Shown in pieces: positions 51,142-54,867 of a stretch of 54,867 nucleotides of DNA. Position 1 is the stretch's first letter. The number at the start of each line of letters is the position of its first letter. Source of the DNA: Bryobacterales bacterium (lineage in GTDB: Bacteria > Acidobacteriota > Terriglobia > Bryobacterales > UBA6623); NCBI GenBank assembly GCA_028819575.1, contig JAPPLB010000174.1, positions 1-54,867 on the forward strand, written 5' to 3'. The position numbers were made by a program, and so were the translations under genes. Below the pieces are notes generated by a model. The model searched no databases. It saw only the letters and a program-made list of their open reading frames with translations, and had not been told where the DNA came from.

Positions 51142-52281
51142 TCAACGCTTGACCATCGTGTCCTCGACCACCTTTTCGACGGCTTGCAAAAGCTCGCGGG
51201 CACTTCGGATGCGGAACTGCGAACCGCCCCACTCCCTGACGGCTTTGCCCAAAGTGGTATTCCACGGATGCCAAGCGAAATTGAAGTAGAACACCGGTGC
51301 GCGCGGCGGGTCAAGCTGCGTGACGCGCTCCTTGGGAATCTTTTTGCCTTCCCAATGCTCGTAGCCAATAAAAACGATCGCATCCGCACGGTCATCGTTC
51401 CGTAACTCGTCGGACAGCAGCTCTGCGATAAAGTTCGACTCGCTGTCCCGGGCCAAGTCGCGGAAGTCCACGGTTGCCGGAGCCAGTTTTCGTACCGAGC
51501 TGCCCATCGCCTGAAAGTCGAAGTCGTCGCCATAGTCCGATCGGTAGAGGATTTTCTGATCCTCTTGGCTGTATGCAACCAGAGCAAATTCGCCGAATTC
51601 CGGCCGCCGGAACAGGTTGCGCATCACGGCCACCATCGGCGCGATCAGCCAGGGGCGCACGGTGGCCCGCCGCCTCGAACCCGTATCAAGGTTGAGGAAC
51701 ACCTTGAGATTCAAATCGCCTCCAGCCGGCGATCGATCGACAGGTTCTTCCTGACGGAACAGGTATGTCCGGGCCGGTCTGATTTCTCCTGGTTCCAGAG
51801 CCAAAGGAACGTCGCGGTCCCGCCGCCCTCGCTTGGCCTCGACATCCCAAGCCACGGAGCAATAGCGCCCGAACCGCTCTGTCAGATGCCAAGTGGCGCG
51901 ATATGACCCCTCCCCAACGGCAAATGATCCACTCATTTCCACCGTTCCCTTGACGGTCTCCGGCACGGCCCCGGTCTCGACGAACTGCTCGATCGTTTCC
52001 GGTTGGGCGCTCTCGGGAGATATGGGCTCAACGACAAGCTGCATCCTCCAGACGGTCTCCGGCCCGATCAACTCCTTGAAGGGAATCTCCACCCAGTAGC
52101 CGGTATGCAATCGGAACTCCAGGTCCAGGCGCGGCTTGAATTTCTTGACCTTGCAAGAAAGCTGCTTGGTTCGGACGAAGGTGAGGTCGGGCCGCTGCTC
52201 CAGTTCGCGAATCAACGCCGTGTTGCCGGCTTGTCCGAGCACCGCCGTTGCTCCAAGGCAAAACACGATTGCCAGACGCAT
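51142..52281 (-). CDS. Secreted VWA-like protein of acidobacterial type
   Basis: A 379-residue exported protein with a Sec signal (MRLAIVFCLGATAVLGQ). Two beta-rich N-terminal segments are followed by a Rossmann-like region of von Willebrand A type: ATVRPWLIAPMVAVMRNLF, EFGEFALVAYSQEDQKILY, FRDLARDSESNFIAELLSDEL, ADAIVFIGYEHWEGK and APVFYFNFAWHPW. A canonical DxSxS metal site is not clear, so the VWA assignment is tentative. ATG 52281 is chosen because the signal peptide begins there. The open frame extends upstream to 52452, but that part is translated from a degenerate fold-back repeat and is not credible. Function unknown; relatives are common secreted proteins in this phylum. Confidence 0.72.
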   Translation of the reverse strand: MRLAIVFCLGATAVLGQAGNTALIRELEQRPDLTFVRTKQLSCKVKKFKPRLDLEFRLHTGYWVEIPFKELIGPETVWRMQLVVEPISPESAQPETIEQFVETGAVPETVKGTVEMSGSFAVGEGSYRATWHLTERFGRYCSVAWDVEAKRGRRDRDVPLALEPGEIRPARTYLFRQEEPVDRSPAGGDLNLKVFLNLDTGSRRRATVRPWLIAPMVAVMRNLFRRPEFGEFALVAYSQEDQKILYRSDYGDDFDFQAMGSSVRKLAPATVDFRDLARDSESNFIAELLSDELRNDDRADAIVFIGYEHWEGKKIPKERVTQLDPPRAPVFYFNFAWHPWNTTLGKAVREWGGSQFRIRSARELLQAVEKVVEDTMVKR

Positions 52282-52330
52282 CAACCGGGCAATAGCCACT
52301 CCTTGAGCGGTCGGATGCTCCGGCTCACTC

Positions 52331-52455
52331 TTCTCCTTACCATGCGGGACACGGAGCCTGACAAGGCCGTCAAGACAAGGCGAGAGCGGCTTTGCGCGTG
52401 AAGGCGCGCCTGATAACAGATCGAGCACGGCAAGCAAGCGCAACGAAGTCATGAC
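52331..52455. repeat. Degenerate copy of the fold-back repeat
   Basis: Only TCGAGCACGGCAAGCAAGCG and CAACGAAGTC remain identical to copy B. The surrounding ACAAGGCCGTCAAGACAAGG, CGAGAGCGGCT and GCGCGCCTGATAAC parts follow the same order with many changes. The terminal repeats are lost. Located upstream of the VWA-like gene. Confidence 0.6.
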
Positions 52456-52721
52456 GTTTGTGCAAGAAAGGCCGGTGATTCTTGATTAGTGACCCTCTAC
52501 CTATCCCCTTCCGAAAACACTGGTCACTGGCGACTGCCTACTAATGTCAAATAGCCTTACGGCGCGCTTCGACCATCAACGAAGGGGAAGCAGGATGGTC
52601 TCGATCTTTGAGAACAAATCATTGCGGGGGTTTCCCGACGAGTACGGACAGCACCTCACGAAACCGTCCTATAGACGGCCGCGCCGCCGCTGCGTTTCAT
52701 CCTGGTCGCGCTGGGGCGAAT
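52456..52721. other. Intergenic region upstream of the VWA-like gene
   Basis: No gene recognised. A short plus-strand frame (52544-52768) runs antisense into the end of the leucine-rich-repeat gene and has no family resemblance. Loose inverted similarity exists between GATTAGTGACC at 52484 and GGTCACTGGCGACTGCCTAC near 52522. Confidence 0.35.
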
Positions 52722-54740
52722 TCATGCCCGACGACGGTTGGGTAACCGCGATTCCGGATCCCAGATGATCTCGCACTCAGGAAGCACGGCCTTGAGCCGC
52801 TCGTGACCCTCCTCGGTAATGAGCGTGTGATAAACATTGAGCAGCTCAAGCTGCTTAAACCGCCCCAACAGCCGCACGCCACGATTGGTTACATAGGTAT
52901 TATCGAGGTTCAGAACACGAAGTTCCGCGAGCGCTTCCAAATGACACAGCCCGTCGTCGGTGACATCCGTGTGCTCGAGATTCAAATGCTTCAACCGGGT
53001 TAGCTCCCCGACGATTTCCAGGCCGGCGTCCGTGACGCGGGTACGCAGGAGGTCCAGTCCTTCCAGCTTCGTCAGAGCGCTGAGGTGGGTTAGTCCGTCA
53101 TCGGTGAACCGCCCGTACTTCAGCGACAAGCTTCGCAGGTTCGTCAGCGACTTCAGGCTAGCCATCCCCTCGTCACCGATGTCGACGCTTGTCAAGTCCA
53201 GTCGTTCAAGACCTTTCAGCTTCTCCAGATGACGCATGCCCTGGTCGGTAACATCGGTGTATGCGAGACCCAGGTCTTCAAGCCAAGTCACCTGGCTCAA
53301 TAACGCCAGCCCGTGGTCATTGATCGGCGAGCCGTTCAACGTCAGGCTGCGCAGCGCGGTCGAATGCAATAGATGTGAAAGTCCCTCTCCCTCGACGTAG
53401 GTGTTCCGCAGCGACAGGATTTGCAGGTTCGTCAGACCCGCGAGATGACGCAGCCCCTGATCGGAAACGGCCGTGTTGTCGAGACGCAGCTCGCGCAAGC
53501 CCCGCAACCCGGCCACGTACTGAAGGCCAAGGTCACCCACCTCCGTCGCTCCCAGGTCGAGTTTTCGCAAATCCGGAAGATTCTTCAGATGAGCCAACTC
53601 CGTGTCGCTCATGGCCGTCGAGAGCAGTGAGAGCGAAACCAGCCTGCCTGCTTGAAGGGAGGCTTCCCCGCCCCACTTCCGAACCCAAGCAGCCACCGAC
53701 TCGTCGTCGCCGTCCACGGGAGGTTCCGGATTCTGACTGAGTCGCGGCGGCCGGAGAGAGACGTCAAGGAAGACGACTCGGGCACTCGGCAACGCCGCCC
53801 GCAGCCGCTCTACGCCCGCTTGGGTGACCCGCGTGTAGCGCAAATCGATTTCCCGAAGGCTGGTCCACCCGTGCAGCTTCACCAGACCCGCATTGCCGAT
53901 CTTCGTTCGATAGAGATTCAACTCCTCGATCGCTGTAAGTCCCTGCAAGTAGTCGAGCCCCTCGTCGGTCAGTCCCGTCCCCATCAGATTGAGCTTGCGC
54001 AAACCCCTGAGACTGCGCAGATTCACGAGCCCCGTGTCGCTGAGATTCGTCCCGTGCAGGTCGAGCTCGATCAATCCCGAGAGGCCAGCCAGCGCGGCTG
54101 CTCCTTCATCCGTAATGAATGTGTCTCCCAGGCGTAGTCTTCTGAGCGTCTTCAGATCGGCGATCGCGCTCAGCCCCTCGTCATCGAGCTGAGAAAGAGT
54201 GACATCCAATGACTCCAGCCGCCGAAAGGGCGCCAAGGCATGACCCTTCACTGCCGTCTGCCGAAGAACCAACTCCCGCAAGTCCGTCAGTTCGCCGATT
54301 GCTTCCAGGCCCTCATCCTTGAACCGGATGTTGTCCAGAAAGTGGTAGCTGAAAGTCAGCTTTTGCAGCGTATGGATGCCGGAAAGATGTCCCAATTCGC
54401 GGCTGAGTTGCTTGCCGCCGTCGGCATTCCTGTTCCAGATGGGCCCGGGAAGATGGAGCGTCTTCAGCCGCGACAGCCCTTTGAGGCGCGCCAAGTCCTC
54501 CGGAACGACATTCGTTCCAACGAGATCGATTCCGGTCAACCAGACATCGGACAGCGGGAGGTTGTCGGTGTTACGAACCCAGCCTGACGAGCTTTCCACC
54601 TCGACCCCGCCACCCATCGCCAGAGCCCACTCGGCGACGCCCCGGTCAACTTCAGCCGCACCCGAAACGCTTGACGAAAGCAAGGCGGCCAACGCTGGAA
54701 CCAGTAGCCGGCACACGCGATCTGCGAGAAAACCCGTCAC
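52722..54740 (-). CDS. Secreted leucine-rich-repeat protein with duplicated module
   Basis: A 672-residue exported protein (signal about residues 1-28, LLVPALAALLSSSVSGAAE). It consists of 24-residue leucine-rich repeats of the type LxxLxxLxLxxTxVTDxGLxxL, as in LTAIEELNLYRTKIGNAGLVKL and LRRLRLGDTFITDEGAAAL. They form two blocks. Block one starts with GVAEWALAMGGGVEVE and ends with VERLRAALPSARVVFLD. Block two starts with VAAWVRKWGGEASLQAG and ends with HERLKAVLPECEIIWD. The matching opening and closing sequences mean that a whole module was duplicated. No enzyme domain is attached. LRR surfaces usually bind proteins; the partner is unknown. Similar repeats occur in Planctomycetes and Acidobacteria. 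Confidence 0.9.
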   Translation of the reverse strand: MTGFLADRVCRLLVPALAALLSSSVSGAAEVDRGVAEWALAMGGGVEVESSSGWVRNTDNLPLSDVWLTGIDLVGTNVVPEDLARLKGLSRLKTLHLPGPIWNRNADGGKQLSRELGHLSGIHTLQKLTFSYHFLDNIRFKDEGLEAIGELTDLRELVLRQTAVKGHALAPFRRLESLDVTLSQLDDEGLSAIADLKTLRRLRLGDTFITDEGAAALAGLSGLIELDLHGTNLSDTGLVNLRSLRGLRKLNLMGTGLTDEGLDYLQGLTAIEELNLYRTKIGNAGLVKLHGWTSLREIDLRYTRVTQAGVERLRAALPSARVVFLDVSLRPPRLSQNPEPPVDGDDESVAAWVRKWGGEASLQAGRLVSLSLLSTAMSDTELAHLKNLPDLRKLDLGATEVGDLGLQYVAGLRGLRELRLDNTAVSDQGLRHLAGLTNLQILSLRNTYVEGEGLSHLLHSTALRSLTLNGSPINDHGLALLSQVTWLEDLGLAYTDVTDQGMRHLEKLKGLERLDLTSVDIGDEGMASLKSLTNLRSLSLKYGRFTDDGLTHLSALTKLEGLDLLRTRVTDAGLEIVGELTRLKHLNLEHTDVTDDGLCHLEALAELRVLNLDNTYVTNRGVRLLGRFKQLELLNVYHTLITEEGHERLKAVLPECEIIWDPESRLPNRRRA

Positions 54741-54785
54741 CAGAAACCTGCCGGAATTGTATCAGCCCCCCCAGTTCACCCTCCC

Positions 54786-54867
54786 AGCCTGCATTTCTCA
54801 CCACCCGACGGCCGAAGCACGCCATACGACCGCCAGGACTTCGTTGCGCTTGCTTGCCGTGCTCAAC
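54786..54867. repeat. Fold-back repeat element, copy cut by the window end
   Basis: Begins AGCCTGCATTTCTCACCACC and continues as copy A (GACCGCCAGGACTTCGTTGC, then GCTTGCTTGCCGTGCTCAAC) with a few substitutions. The second half lies beyond the window. Located 46 bases upstream of the leucine-rich-repeat gene start. Confidence 0.82.

Noticed and set aside
51142-52452. Longer start of the VWA-like protein
   Set aside because: The extra 57 residues are translated from a degenerate fold-back repeat, whereas a signal peptide starts at 52281.

Overview
The window looks like a chromosomal segment of a GC-rich soil-type bacterium, most likely an acidobacterium of the Solibacter/Bryobacterales kind. 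This is inferred from the mix of families: secreted DUF5060/DUF4038-type glycosidase, DUF3500 protein, PHP-like exported hydrolases, a VWA-like acidobacterial secreted protein, and a large share of Sec, Tat and lipoprotein signals. No rRNA, tRNA, CRISPR array or phage module was seen.

Layout. 1-1.3 kb: an intact IS110-type transposase behind a structured 5' region. 1.3-5.5 kb: isochorismatase-like hydrolase, IclR regulator and a secreted PHP-like protein. 5.6-8.7 kb: gltX translationally coupled to a NodU/TobZ-type carbamoyltransferase. 9.2-13.4 kb: a zinc-ligand-less MDR dehydrogenase, an HpcH/HpaI aldolase-family protein and a secreted glycosidase-like protein. 13.5-20.2 kb: tsaB followed by the rod-shape operon mreB-mreC-mreD-mrdA-rodA, tightly overlapping from mreC to rodA. 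20.6-25 kb: an RNase E/G with a very large acidic insertion in its S1 domain, then mtnP and a PfkB kinase. 25-29.2 kb: two small membrane proteins, a decayed M28 peptidase, a glycine-rich secreted protein and hisS. 29.6-33.2 kb: exported M20 peptidase, exported esterase and a Tat-exported SelA-like PLP enzyme, read in the same direction. 33.6-36.4 kb: a corrinoid methyl-transfer operon (unknown gene, UroD/MtaA-like methyltransferase, B12 protein, small four-cysteine protein). 36.6-42.7 kb: lactonase-like lipoprotein, propeller+PHP protein and DUF3500 protein. 42.9-44.8 kb: parvulin PPIase coupled to a true formylglycine-generating enzyme. 45-54.7 kb: M1-like metalloprotease, uvrB, ComEA-like protein, LamG lipoprotein, VWA-like secreted protein and a large leucine-rich-repeat protein.

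The most striking structure outside genes is a family of dispersed fold-back repeats of about 180 bp with the terminal inverted repeat GCCTGCATTTCTCACCAC. There are two complete copies, one copy cut by the window end, a composite copy carrying a second repeat unit built of 7-bp heptads, a half copy and a degenerate copy. All lie between genes. Other notable signals are an SD-containing block duplicated in front of two exported hydrolases, -10-like hexamers placed only 6-16 bases before several start codons, a hairpin-rich leader before the RNase E/G gene, and a 25-bp inverted match linking the transposon edge with an empty region 11 kb away. All functional statements rest on reading motifs; no database search was possible.
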